Source: Clostridium beijerinckii
Lineage (GTDB): Bacteria; Bacillota; Clostridia; Clostridiales; Clostridiaceae
Length of the DNA stretch: 64,000 nt
Direction: 5' to 3'
NCBI RefSeq assembly: GCF_018223745.1
Contig: NZ_CP073653.1
Location: 4,452,001 to 4,516,000, forward strand
Part shown: positions 35,869-44,848 of the stretch, one piece after another
Numbering within the stretch: the first letter of the stretch is position 1
How the letters are laid out: every line of letters begins with the position of its first letter
Position numbers and translations under genes: made by a program
Notes under the pieces: generated by a model
The model's input: only the letters and a program-made list of their open reading frames with translations
Database searches by the model: none
What the model was told of the DNA's origin: nothing

Positions 35869-37553
35869 TATTGCTCACCTCCAATTAGCTTACTGTATAT
35901 TTCTTGAGATGAAATAGGTCTTCCATCATATTTTAAGATACTGCTATTGCATTCAATACCTGTATATTCTCTAATAAGTCCTGCTAGTTGTCCTGTCGCA
36001 TTTTGCTCTATGTTTATTATATTTTTTACTTTTTTTGCATACTTCCTAAGATTTTTCTCAGGTAAAGGCCAGACATCCCCAAATACTAATGAGCAGTATT
36101 TATTATTATTTCCTGAACGTCCATTAAGAAGTTTTATAGCTTCCTTAACCGGACTATATAATGATCCCCATGCTAAAATTAAAGTATCTGCATTTTCTTC
36201 ACCGATGAATTCAGGTTCTAAAAGCTCTTCTTTTAAATATTCCATTTTCCTTAGTCTCTTATCATTCATTTTATTTCTTACTTCACCTGATTCAGTAATA
36301 TGTCCATATTCATCATGTTCATCACTATCTACCAATACTGTTAATCCTGGTATTTTACCTGGCGTTATACGTGGCGAAACACCTGTCTTTGTTAATTCAT
36401 AACGCTTATAATCTTTAGCATTTATATATTCATCATCTTTTAAATGCCTTTCTATTTTAATCTTATCAAAATTAAAAGGCTTTACAGTTCTTATACTATC
36501 AGCTAAAAACTGATCTCCAAGTAAAATAACTGGTATTTGATATTTATCAGCAAGATTGAATGCTCTTATAGTTTGATAAAATGCATCTTCAGGTTCCCTT
36601 AATGCTATTACCATTTTAGGTATTTCCCCTGGTGATGAGGATATAACAAATTTCAAATCTGCTTGTTCTGTTCTTGTTGGCAAACCTGTAGTAGGCCCAG
36701 GCCTTTGTATTTCTGCTATTACAAGAGGTACCTCAAGCATTCCCGATAAGCCTACAGCCTCTACCATTAGCGCAAATCCTCCTCCAGACGATCCTGTCAT
36801 TGCTCTAACACCTGCATAAGAAGCTCCAATAGCCATATTTATTGAAGCAATTTCATCTTCAGCCTGTTCAACTACAATTTCTGCTTCATTCATCTTTGAA
36901 GCAAGATAATTCATTATGCTTGTAGATGGTGTCATTGGATAAGCAGAATAAAACTTACATCCAGCTGCAATAGCCCCAAGAGCAATAGCATCATTTCCTC
37001 CAATTAAAATACTCTTATCATTGTTCTTAGGTTCAATTTGATACTTTGGTGCAACTAGCTTGTATCCTTCTTCAAAGGCATTGAAATTTTTATTGGCGAT
37101 TTCCTCTTTGAACTTTTCTGCTAATACTTCCTTAATGCCACTTAAATCCAAATTAAATAACTTTACAAAAGCGCCCAAAGCTATGCTACCATATACTTTT
37201 GAATTCCCAATGCTTTTAGCTAAAGCTTTAAGCGTAAGACCAAAGAATCTTTTATCTTCAAGCTTAATTTGCTCGTCAGCAATTATAAACCCGTCTTCCT
37301 TTAATCTGCCGATATGAAGATCTATTGTTTCTTTGTCTAAAGCGATTATTCCATCGATATCATCCCAATGGGAATTTATTTGCTCATTTCCAAAGCGTAT
37401 TTGAAAAAAATTATGCCCGCCTCTTACCCTTGACATATAGTCTTGTATAGTAAATATTTCGAAGCCTTTCCTTTTTAAAACTTTCTCTAATATAGAGGAA
37501 ATAGTCTCCATTCCTAGCCCAGCTGCTCCTCCAATTAAAATATTATAAATCAT
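35868..37553 (-). CDS. korA: 2-oxoacid:ferredoxin oxidoreductase, fused gamma-alpha subunit
   Basis: 561 residues. Residues 1-170 form the gamma domain (GGAAGLGMETISSILEKVLKR, DYMSRVRGGHNFFQIRF). From about 184 comes the alpha domain: GGNDAIALGAIAAGCKFYSAYPMTPST, VVEQAEDEIASINMAIGASYAG and GPTTGLPTRTEQADL, the 2-oxoacid binding TPSTS and PTRTEQ signatures. The YPMTPST form is usual in 2-oxoglutarate and branched-chain types rather than pyruvate:ferredoxin oxidoreductase. GGGAGG precedes the ATG. First gene of the two-gene operon. Confidence 0.88.
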   Translation of the reverse strand: MIYNILIGGAAGLGMETISSILEKVLKRKGFEIFTIQDYMSRVRGGHNFFQIRFGNEQINSHWDDIDGIIALDKETIDLHIGRLKEDGFIIADEQIKLEDKRFFGLTLKALAKSIGNSKVYGSIALGAFVKLFNLDLSGIKEVLAEKFKEEIANKNFNAFEEGYKLVAPKYQIEPKNNDKSILIGGNDAIALGAIAAGCKFYSAYPMTPSTSIMNYLASKMNEAEIVVEQAEDEIASINMAIGASYAGVRAMTGSSGGGFALMVEAVGLSGMLEVPLVIAEIQRPGPTTGLPTRTEQADLKFVISSSPGEIPKMVIALREPEDAFYQTIRAFNLADKYQIPVILLGDQFLADSIRTVKPFNFDKIKIERHLKDDEYINAKDYKRYELTKTGVSPRITPGKIPGLTVLVDSDEHDEYGHITESGEVRNKMNDKRLRKMEYLKEELLEPEFIGEENADTLILAWGSLYSPVKEAIKLLNGRSGNNNKYCSLVFGDVWPLPEKNLRKYAKKVKNIINIEQNATGQLAGLIREYTGIECNSSILKYDGRPISSQEIYSKLIGGEQ

Positions 37554-37759
37554 AAAATTCCTCCCTTCTAAAAACGCTTATAAATTGCATGCTGATAATA
37601 TTTTATTATTGTTTCTCAGTATTATTCCTAGATATCTTTAAACAAATAAAAATGCAAAAGAACTTTTCTGATTTGATCATATTAACAAAATCCATCTAAA
37701 TTATTCTATTATCTTTCGTTTGAATATCATATTTATGAAAATAATTTAATAGAATGTGG

Positions 37760-37765
37760 TATAAT
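37760..37765 (+). promoter_or_regulatory. Extended -10 promoter of the cytidylate-kinase-like gene
   Basis: TGGTATAAT is a TGn extended -10 element, 32 bases upstream of the ATG at 37793. No convincing -35 box is seen, as is common with extended -10 sites. Confidence 0.5.
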
Positions 37766-37792
37766 TTCTATATAGGGAAGGAGTGAGATTAT

Positions 37793-38416
37793 ATGGATAA
37801 GTTTGTAATTGCAATAACAAGAACTTGTGGAAGCGGTGGGACAACAATAGGAAAAATGTTATCTAAAGATTTGGGTATAAATATGTATGACCGTGAGTTA
37901 TTACGTTTGGCTTCAGATGACAGTGGTATAAATGAAGCTCTATTTGCCAATGCAGACGAAGGTGTAAAAAATAGTTTGTTATATAAGGTTTCAAAGAAAG
38001 TATATAATGGTGAATTAATCCCACCTGAAAGTAATGATTTTACTTCAAATGACAATTTGTTCAATTATCAAGCTAAGATATTACGTGAATTAGCCGATAA
38101 AGAATCTTATGTTGTGATAGGGCGTTGTGCTGATTATATCTTAAAGGATAAACCAAATATATTTAAAATTTTTATTCATGCATCAGAAGATTACTGTATT
38201 AAGCATGAAATGGATATCCTTGGCGCTTCTGAAAAAGAAGCAATTAAGGAAATTAAGAAATTAAATAAATATAGAAGTGACTACTACTATTACCACACTG
38301 GTAATAAATGGGAGGACGTAAGAAACTATGATCTGTCTCTAGATACCAGCAAGCTCGGCTTCGAGAAATGCGTAAAATATATTAAGAAGTATGTAAAGTT
38401 ACGTATGGAATTATAA
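37793..38416 (+). CDS. Cytidylate-kinase-like protein
   Basis: 207 residues. The N-terminal P-loop is TRTCGSGGTTIGKML (GSGGTTIGK, 13-21), the G-S-G-G form seen in the cytidylate kinase-like family rather than housekeeping Cmk. IGRCADYIL and an arginine-rich lid region KKLNKYRSDYYYYHTGNKW follow. The family is common in Clostridia, and its substrate is not established. GGAAGGAG precedes the ATG. Monocistronic, between korA and the purine permease on the other strand. Confidence 0.8.
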   Translation: MDKFVIAITRTCGSGGTTIGKMLSKDLGINMYDRELLRLASDDSGINEALFANADEGVKNSLLYKVSKKVYNGELIPPESNDFTSNDNLFNYQAKILRELADKESYVVIGRCADYILKDKPNIFKIFIHASEDYCIKHEMDILGASEKEAIKEIKKLNKYRSDYYYYHTGNKWEDVRNYDLSLDTSKLGFEKCVKYIKKYVKLRMEL

Positions 38417-38548
38417 ATCTTCGGACGTCCTTAAAAATATCTTCAATATAAAATCAAAATTGCCAACTAAATAATAAGTCAAAGCACTATTATCATTATT
38501 TTTTAACAAATAACATAGAAAATTAATAGTTAGTAATTAATTTATAAA

Positions 38549-38582
38549 AGCCCCATGGTGAATTTTCTTACACCATGAGGCT
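38549..38582 (-). terminator. Terminator downstream of the purine permease
   Basis: The minus-strand RNA pairs AGCCUCAUGGUG with CACCAUGGGGCU (one U-G pair; the plus-strand copy has C-A there) around a 10-base loop, about 15 bases after the permease stop codon. Confidence 0.75.
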
Positions 38583-38596
38583 CTTCTTATCTATTA

Positions 38597-39937
38597 TTAC
38601 ATAAGCGCGAATAATCCTACAAATGCTAAGGCAATAAAATACATTGGTACAGGAATATCTTTTGATTTACCTGTAAATAATTTTATTAATACATAAGAAA
38701 CAAATCCAAATGCTAACCCATCTGTAATTGAATATGTTAAAAGAGTTAATATCAATGTTAAGAATACAGGCATTCCTTCAGTGAAATCTGAGAAATTAAC
38801 CTTTGATATTGGTTCCATCATTACTGCACCTAAAACTATTAGAACAGGCGCTGTAGCAAAACCTGGTATAGCAGTTAAAATTGGTGAAAAGAATAATGAC
38901 AAGAAGAATAATCCAGCTATTGTAAGACCAGCAAGTCCTGTTCTTCCGCCTTCAGCAATACCAGCTGCTGACTCAACAAACGCTACAGGTGTAGATGTTC
39001 CTAAACATGCACCTACTACAGATCCAATAGCATCAGCTGTTAAAACTTTATCTGCATTTTTAACATTACCTTTTTCGTCTAAGTATCCAGCTTTTGAAGC
39101 TAAACCAATTAGAGTTCCTATACTATCGAAAACATCTATAAATAACATAGAAAGAATTGCTGGTATTATACCAATTACCATTGCACTCTTAAAATCAAAT
39201 TGCATAAATATTGGAGCAACTGATGGTGGCATAGATATTATTCCTGTAGGTACCTTAGCAACTCCAAAAATCATTCCTAATACATATACAGAAAACATTC
39301 CAATAATGAATGAACCTTTTACATTTTTATAATATAATATTGATATTATAATAACACCTAGACCAGCTAAAAGTACTGTTGGATCTTTTAAATTTCCTAT
39401 TCCAACTAATGTAGCTTGATTAGCAACAATCATCTTAGCATCTTGAAGACCTATAAATGTTATAAAGAAACCAATCCCAATACTAATTGCATATTTTAAT
39501 GTTGGCGGAACACTATCAATAATTACTTGTCTAATTTTAAATATGTTAAGCGCCATAAATATAAATCCTTCGATTAATGAAGCCGCCAAAGCTGTTTGCC
39601 AAGAGAACTTCATTCCCAAACAAATTGTGAATGTGAAAAGAGCATTTAATCCCATACCTGGTGCCATACCAAATGGATAATTAGCAATAAGCGCCATAAT
39701 TACAGTACCAATAAAAGAAGCCAATGCAGTTGCAGTAAATACAGCTGATACATCCATACCTGATTGACTTAAGATACTAGGATTTACTACTAAGATATAC
39801 GCCATAGTTAAAAAGGTTGTTAACCCCGCTAACATTTCTGTCTTAACAGTTGTTTTATTTTTTGATAAGTGAAATATTTTTTCTAACATACCGTTCTCCT
39901 CCGTTGTTTTTACCGATTTTTTTAATACATTGTCCAA
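38597..39937 (-). CDS. NCS2-family guanine/hypoxanthine permease
   Basis: 430-446 residues with 12-14 helices. AGLTTFLTMAYILVVNPSILS, NYPFGMAPGMGLNALFTFTIC and the later GSVVGACLGTSTPVAFVESAAGI are the AzgA/PbuG-subfamily purine transporter signatures (proton symport of guanine, hypoxanthine, adenine). Two starts both have ribosome sites: TTG 39937 behind AGGAGG (8 bases) and ATG 39889 behind GGAGGAG (7 bases). The ATG start gives MLEKIFHLSKNK, closer to homologues. A guanine riboswitch with terminator lies upstream, so expression should fall when guanine is plentiful. Confidence 0.92.
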   Translation of the reverse strand: MDNVLKKSVKTTEENGMLEKIFHLSKNKTTVKTEMLAGLTTFLTMAYILVVNPSILSQSGMDVSAVFTATALASFIGTVIMALIANYPFGMAPGMGLNALFTFTICLGMKFSWQTALAASLIEGFIFMALNIFKIRQVIIDSVPPTLKYAISIGIGFFITFIGLQDAKMIVANQATLVGIGNLKDPTVLLAGLGVIIISILYYKNVKGSFIIGMFSVYVLGMIFGVAKVPTGIISMPPSVAPIFMQFDFKSAMVIGIIPAILSMLFIDVFDSIGTLIGLASKAGYLDEKGNVKNADKVLTADAIGSVVGACLGTSTPVAFVESAAGIAEGGRTGLAGLTIAGLFFLSLFFSPILTAIPGFATAPVLIVLGAVMMEPISKVNFSDFTEGMPVFLTLILTLLTYSITDGLAFGFVSYVLIKLFTGKSKDIPVPMYFIALAFVGLFALM

Positions 39938-40071
39938 TATAGATTCCTCCTATTTTTGAGCTACACAAATTAACACTGCTACTCCAAAATAATACATCTG
40001 TTAGTAGGATGCACTAACGTTGAAAAAAATATAAAAGATAATAACAAGAATTTAAAGATTTCTTGTAAAAT

Positions 40072-40106
40072 ATAAGCCCCTTTGTTTTTTTACAAAGGGG
40101 CTTATA
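40072..40106 (-). terminator. Expression-platform terminator of the guanine riboswitch
   Basis: ATAAGCCCCTTTGT pairs with ACAAAGGGGCTTAT around a run of six to seven T/A, just downstream of the aptamer and upstream of the permease gene. Strong GC core at the stem base. Confidence 0.8.
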
Positions 40107-40125
40107 AGTAACAAGTACCTATAAA

Positions 40126-40196
40126 CACCCATAGTCAGACAATTTACGGTAGTCCGGTAGAAACGCTTGAACCTTATTTTCAAGCATATACGGGTA
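40126..40196 (-). ncRNA. Guanine (purine) riboswitch aptamer
   Basis: On the minus strand: P1 ACCCGUAUAUGCUUGA, loop, then CAAGCGUUUCUACCGG, ACUACCGUAAAUUGUC and UGACUAUGGGU. This follows the purine aptamer order CGUAUA - GUUUCUACC - CCGUAAA - GACUAUGGG. The base at position 74 in GACUAUG is C, which selects guanine/hypoxanthine rather than adenine. It controls the NCS2 permease downstream; ligand binding usually favours the terminator in this class. Confidence 0.92.
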
Positions 40197-40611
40197 AAAT
40201 TTCATTATTTATATATGACATACTAATAAATTACTTTTTGAATTTCTATACAATCATCGAATGTTAAAGCATAGAATAAATAAAATGTAATATATTCAGT
40301 GCGTAATATATAGCTCTTTATTTTACATACTTAATGCTACAATACTTTGGACTATAAATCAATAGTAAATTAAATATTTTATGTATTTTTTTTATTTTTA
40401 TTTATCTAATGTTCGTGTTTTTATATGTTTTGGGCAAAAAAAATCTAATAATATAGCTATAATTCCTCGCATGTAAAATTATTCCGAATATTAGTTTTTA
40501 AGCAATCTTAATATTTATATTTATTATTCTATTAACTTTTTATATTATCCTGTTTACTATTAATCCCAAATAAACATTATTTTTGACTTACCTTTTAATT
40601 TCTTATAGCAA
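40197..40611. other. Intergenic region upstream of the guanine riboswitch
   Basis: Very AT-rich, about 415 bases. It must hold the permease promoter. No gene or further RNA motif recognised; the AIM24 terminator lies at its right end. Confidence 0.4.
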
Positions 40612-40647
40612 AAGGATTGGTGATTATAATATTTCTTACCAATCCTT
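40612..40647 (-). terminator. Terminator downstream of the AIM24 gene
   Basis: AAGGATTGGT pairs with ACCAATCCTT around a 16-base loop, about 28 bases after the stop codon on the minus strand. Confidence 0.7.
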
Positions 40648-40675
40648 CTACAATTAAATATTCACATCCGTATTT

Positions 40676-41431
40676 CTATGATATTGGAGCCATAAGTATT
40701 TTTCCTGTTCCCCTATATACGTTAACCAATCCCTCTCCTGAGACTGCAGATCCAATTAAACTTTTACTAGACTTTTCAACTCTAAACTCTAAAGAATTAG
40801 ACCAAGCAATTGCAAAATTCCCATCAATCCGCACCTCATCATTATCTAATATAAATTCTATCAATTCGCTTCTTGGAACAGGACTTTCTAGCACGGCTAT
40901 CCCTTCACCTTTTAGACACAAATTAAATAGTCCTTCATTCCCAAGCATTGCCGAAGAGATATTTGTCCTCGCAACTATCTTTTGCTGAACCTTAGACTCA
41001 CACGCTAAGAAAAGTCCATCATCTAAAACCATCCCTCCCCATTCCGAAACTTCCTCAAGCAAAATATGCCTATATGTTGGTTCTAACATCAATAAACCAT
41101 TTCCCTGATATTTTGGTTTAATAGCAGACTCTTTTGTTACCTTTGATGATATAGCTTTTCCAAAAAAATCACCAATTCCCTTAATATCAGCAGCCATACT
41201 CACAGATCCTGCTGTCCACTGCATTACTCCGGAACTTATTGTGTAAGCATTACCATTCAACTCAATTAAAACCTGTCTTTTTCTAACATTCATCTCTGAA
41301 GCAAAATATGCTGCCATTGCAGTTGTAGTGCTTACACTCAAATCTTTTTTATATTCAAGAACCTTAACGCCCCCTCTTGATTCTACAATTTCAATATTTT
41401 TATTTTCAAAAAGATTCTTACATTTTACCAT
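40676..41431 (-). CDS. AIM24 family protein
   Basis: 251 residues, soluble, almost all beta-strand. Features of the AIM24/DUF124 fold: VLIELNGNAYTISSGVMQWTAGSVSM, LMLEPTYRHILLEEV, MVLDDGLFLAC, and a glycine-rich second half (GNEGLFNLCLKGEGIAVLES, SLIGSAVSGEGLVNVYRG). The family forms beta-sandwich oligomers of unknown role. AGGGGAG lies upstream of the ATG. Monocistronic, between the purine permease and the manganese genes. Confidence 0.82.
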   Translation of the reverse strand: MVKCKNLFENKNIEIVESRGGVKVLEYKKDLSVSTTTAMAAYFASEMNVRKRQVLIELNGNAYTISSGVMQWTAGSVSMAADIKGIGDFFGKAISSKVTKESAIKPKYQGNGLLMLEPTYRHILLEEVSEWGGMVLDDGLFLACESKVQQKIVARTNISSAMLGNEGLFNLCLKGEGIAVLESPVPRSELIEFILDNDEVRIDGNFAIAWSNSLEFRVEKSSKSLIGSAVSGEGLVNVYRGTGKILMAPIS

Positions 41432-41712
41432 CGAAAATTTTCTCCCCTTATTCTTTGAATATATATTTCTTATATAGTCTATGTTAATTAATCACATTAT
41501 TATGTATACAGATAGTAATAAAGATTTTTACATAGACATACAACAATTAACTAAGTTTCTTCCACTTATAAAACAGAACATTCAAAAATACAATTTGTGG
41601 CTCACTTTTTTAAATATAGTGTAATTTCAACAGGCATCTTTATTTAAAAAATAATAAAAACTATATTTACTATTTAATTATATCTACTCAAACTCAAATA
41701 AAAGCAACATAA
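41432..41712. other. Intergenic region between the AIM24 and mntR genes
   Basis: AT-rich promoter region of the AIM24 gene. It also holds TCTATGT/ACATAGA short repeats far apart. No gene seen. Confidence 0.35.
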
Positions 41713-41770
41713 ATAAATCAGATAATAAATTAAGCCTTATAATTAAGATCTAACTTGCTATCTGATTTAT
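41713..41770 (-). terminator. Terminator downstream of mntR
   Basis: ATAAATCAGATA pairs perfectly with TATCTGATTTAT across a 34-base loop; on the minus strand T-rich sequence follows. Confidence 0.6.
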
Positions 41771-41805
41771 CTTTATTAATGTTTAAATAAACAATCTCCA
41801 TCTTT

Positions 41806-42276
41806 CTATTTTATAGACTCTCTATACTCCTTAAAAGCCTTAGCTATACTAGGATTGCTTTCTATAAATTGTACAAAATCCTGAAAGCATTTTGATGTTT
41901 CTTTACTTACAGTATGTTCTATCTTTTCTGTTTCATCTAATATTTCTTTATCAGGAATATCAAGTATCCTTAGAAAATTCTCAATAATATGATGCCTGTT
42001 AAGAAGTGCTGCGCCAAGTTCTTTACCACTTTCTTCAAGTATTATAATCCCATATTTTTCATACTTTACAAGTCTTTCCTCTGATAACTTCTGTACCATC
42101 CTTGTGGCAGAAGGAGGTTGAACATTAAGTGCATTTGAAAGTTCATTAATTCTTAAATACCCTTTATTCAATGACAATCTATATATCATCTCAAGATAAT
42201 CTTCCATGGACGCAGTTAGCTTGCTGTCTTCTTTCTTCATATATTCGTTAAAAGTATAGAAATCATTTTTGCCCAT
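41806..42276 (-). CDS. mntR: DtxR-family manganese-responsive repressor MntR
   Basis: 156 residues: winged helix (IYRLSLNKGYLRINELSNAL, VQPPSATRMVQKLSEERL) and dimerisation domain, without the SH3-like third domain. Metal ligands match B. subtilis MntR one for one: Asp26 and Glu29 in SMEDYLE, His95 in NRHHII, and Glu117, Glu120, His121 in ETEKIEH. There is an 18-residue extension before the usual start. With Mn2+ bound it should repress mntH, the divergent neighbour, through an operator in the 220-base gap. Confidence 0.9.
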   Translation of the reverse strand: MGKNDFYTFNEYMKKEDSKLTASMEDYLEMIYRLSLNKGYLRINELSNALNVQPPSATRMVQKLSEERLVKYEKYGIIILEESGKELGAALLNRHHIIENFLRILDIPDKEILDETEKIEHTVSKETSKCFQDFVQFIESNPSIAKAFKEYRESIK

Positions 42277-42391
42277 ATACTTACTCGCTCCCCGTAATAA
42301 TCTACTTAATAAATTATATGCTTTAATGGCGAAAAAGTTACTTTACTGTAACATTTAGAATATTATTGCATAACTTATAATATAAAATAAT

Positions 42392-42405
42392 TTAGACTAG
42401 GCTAA
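42392..42405. promoter_or_regulatory. Candidate MntR operator between mntR and mntH
   Basis: TTAGACTAGGCTAA is an imperfect palindrome centred on CTAG. It overlaps the downstream edge of a TATAAT-like -10 region (about 42378-42383) facing mntH. DtxR-family operators often contain TTAG...CTAA arms. Assignment by position and symmetry only. Confidence 0.45.
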
Positions 42406-42496
42406 GAAAGTTAACTGTTAATAACTATCTTAATTACATATAAGATTAAAAAATTAGACACATAAAAAAATAAAGTAAGAAAGGTGATGTATTTTC

Positions 42497-43795
42497 TTGG
42501 AGAACGAAAGAGGTTTAAGAAGCACTGATGTATCTGTCACTGGATTTGTTCCATTTAAAAAAGACAGGAGTGCTAATATTAGTAAATTTAGGCAACTATT
42601 AAAATATTTAGGTCCAGCTTTTATTGTAAGTGTAGCATATATAGATCCTGGAAACTTTGCAACTAATATTAGTGGAGGATCGGAATTTGGCTATGCGTTA
42701 ATTTGGGTAATTTTATTTAGTAACTTAATGGCTATCTTTTTACAGATAATGTCTGCAAAATTAGGAATAGCCACAGGCCATAACCTTCCAGAAATGTGTG
42801 CCAAAGTATTTTCTAAAAAAACAAATTGGGTATTTTGGATTGTTGCAGAAATAGGTGCAATGGCAACTGACTTAGCAGAATTTCTAGGTGGAACTTTGGG
42901 ATTATATTTATTGTTCCATATACCAATGATATATGCTGGGATTATTACAGGAATAATAACATTCTTCATTTGTTATATGGAAAAGTATGGCCAAAAAACT
43001 ATAGAAATAATAATATCAATTCTTGTTGCAGTAATCTGTATTGCATATACAATAGAATTATTTCTTGCCAAACCTGATTGGTTTCAAGTAGGAATTCATA
43101 CAATAATTCCATCACTGCCAAATAGTCAGGCATTATTAATCGCAGTAGGAATGCTTGGTGCAACAGTTATGCCTCACGTAATATACCTTCATTCACATTT
43201 GGTCCAGCATAGAGGAACTGATACATCCATTGAAGGAAAGCTAAAACATTTAAAAATGGAAAAAATTGATGTAACAATAGCTATGAATATTGCCTTTATA
43301 GTGAATGCTGCAATGGTTATTGTATCCGCTGCTGTATTCAATAAAAATGGATTAATTGTTGATACAATGGAGCAAGCCCATGCATCATTACAACCTTTAC
43401 TAGGTTCATTATCTAGCGGAGCTTTTGGAATAGCATTACTTGCCTCAGGTTTGTCATCATCTGCTGTGGGTACTATGGCAGGTCAAACAATTATGAAGGG
43501 TTTTGTGAATTTAAGTATACCAATTAATATTAGAAGACTTATAACTATGATGCCTGCATTGGCTATAATTGCACTTGGAATAAATCCAATGAATACCCTT
43601 GTTTTAAGCCAAGTAGCACTTAGCTTCATATTGCCATTTCCGATAATACAAATGCTAACTATAGCTAGACGTAAGGATTTAATGGGTATTATGGCAAATC
43701 GCAATTGGGTAAGAATTTTAGGTATTATCATCGCAGCTATAATCATATCACTAAATATGGTTCTCTTATATTTAACATTTACTGGCCAAGCTTAA
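42497..43795 (+). CDS. mntH: Nramp-family Mn2+/Fe2+ transporter MntH
   Basis: 432 residues with 11 predicted helices. Metal site: Asp50 and Asn53 in YIDPGNFATN (TM1), and Ala222-x-x-Met225 in LGATVMPHVIYLHSH (TM6), the manganese-selecting methionine. It imports Mn2+ with protons. TTG start behind AAGGTGATG. Divergent from mntR, which should repress it; a palindromic candidate site lies in between. Confidence 0.93.
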   Translation: MENERGLRSTDVSVTGFVPFKKDRSANISKFRQLLKYLGPAFIVSVAYIDPGNFATNISGGSEFGYALIWVILFSNLMAIFLQIMSAKLGIATGHNLPEMCAKVFSKKTNWVFWIVAEIGAMATDLAEFLGGTLGLYLLFHIPMIYAGIITGIITFFICYMEKYGQKTIEIIISILVAVICIAYTIELFLAKPDWFQVGIHTIIPSLPNSQALLIAVGMLGATVMPHVIYLHSHLVQHRGTDTSIEGKLKHLKMEKIDVTIAMNIAFIVNAAMVIVSAAVFNKNGLIVDTMEQAHASLQPLLGSLSSGAFGIALLASGLSSSAVGTMAGQTIMKGFVNLSIPINIRRLITMMPALAIIALGINPMNTLVLSQVALSFILPFPIIQMLTIARRKDLMGIMANRNWVRILGIIIAAIIISLNMVLLYLTFTGQA

Positions 43796-43849
43796 TAGTA
43801 ATATTTTAGGAGTGTTTTGTGATTAAGTCTATTAACATGTTAAAAGATA

Positions 43850-43891
43850 AAAACTCTTCTTTTCGGTCTTCCAGAGCCTTAGAAGAGTTTT
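43850..43891 (+). terminator. Terminator downstream of mntH
   Basis: AAAACTCTTCT pairs with AGAAGAGTTTT around a 20-base loop, about 55 bases after the mntH stop codon; T-rich sequence follows on the plus strand. Confidence 0.75.
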
Positions 43892-44075
43892 CTTCCCACT
43901 ATTAATTTAATCTACACATTTTTGTATGGACATCTTATAAAATATAACTTAAATATCTTTATGTATTTAATAGATATTAGTAATTAAACGTAATTTCTCT
44001 TAAAAATTCTTAATCACCACACAAATTTACAACCATATATTAAATATAAGTAATAATTAAGAAGGAATGACATAT

Positions 44076-44690
44076 ATGATATTAATTTTATCTGCTTTAT
44101 TATTTAGTTTATCTTCTAACTTAGATAATTTAGTTATAGGTATTGCATATGGAATAAAAAAAATAAGAATAGACACAGCTGCAAATCTTATAGTAGCACT
44201 TGTAACTTCTACTGGAACATTTTTATCTATGTTACTTGGCATATATGTATCTAAATTTTTACCAAGCTTTTTATCAAATAGCTTAGGTGCTGGAATTATT
44301 ATAATTCTAGGATTATACTTTGTAATTCAAAGTATTTTTAAACTTATAAATAATAAAAAAATAAAAGAACTCGCTTTAAAGAATACTAATGATATGATCG
44401 AATATGCAGAAAAATCAGATTTAGATAAATCAGGAGATATAGATAAAAAAGAGGCACTTTTGGTAGCTTTTGCATTAACATTTAATAACTTTGGTACAGG
44501 AGTTGCTGCAAGCGTAACAGGCGTTAATATAGAACTTACAGTCATATTAACATTTATAATAAGTATTTGCACACTTAAACTTGGCGAAAGAGCTGGAAAC
44601 CATATCTTAGGCAAATTTTTAGGTAAATTTGCTCCGTTAATTTCAGGACTCTTACTTATAAGCCTCGGAGTCATAGAATTATTTAACTAA
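44076..44690 (+). CDS. ytaF: YtaF/MntP-like membrane protein with EF-hand loop
   Basis: 204 residues from ATG 44076; AAGGA ends nine bases upstream, while the ATG at 44067 abuts it. Six predicted helices in two repeats: SSNLDNLVIGIAYGIKKI (TM1) and FALTFNNFGTGVAASVTG (TM4), the membrane aspartate/asparagine motifs of the MntP/YtaF exporters. Between the repeats a loop reads DLDKSGDIDKKE, a complete EF-hand calcium-binding pattern. YtaF is linked to sporulation in Bacillus, while MntP exports Mn2+. Position beside mntR and mntH suggests a role in manganese balance. Confidence 0.82.
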   Translation: MILILSALLFSLSSNLDNLVIGIAYGIKKIRIDTAANLIVALVTSTGTFLSMLLGIYVSKFLPSFLSNSLGAGIIIILGLYFVIQSIFKLINNKKIKELALKNTNDMIEYAEKSDLDKSGDIDKKEALLVAFALTFNNFGTGVAASVTGVNIELTVILTFIISICTLKLGERAGNHILGKFLGKFAPLISGLLLISLGVIELFN

Positions 44691-44759
44691 TAGATTTAGT
44701 TTAAATATGGTTTACTAAAATCGTAACATAATAAATTGAAGAACGATTATAAATTTTAG

Positions 44760-44796
44760 GAATGAAAGTATTTCTATAAAAAGAAATGCTTTCATT
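44760..44796. terminator. Bidirectional terminator between ytaF and the LDH-like gene
   Basis: GAATGAAAGTATTTCT pairs with AGAAATGCTTTCATTC around a short A-rich loop, between convergent genes; T-tract on the plus side. Confidence 0.8.
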
Positions 44797-44848
44797 CTCA
44801 ATTTTTTATATAAAATATCATTTATACAAAAATATTAAATATCATATT

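Noticed and set aside
38781-39332. 183-codon plus-strand frame inside the purine permease gene
   Set aside because: Shadow of the permease; repetitive Ala/Pro/Ile content typical of antisense translation of membrane proteins.
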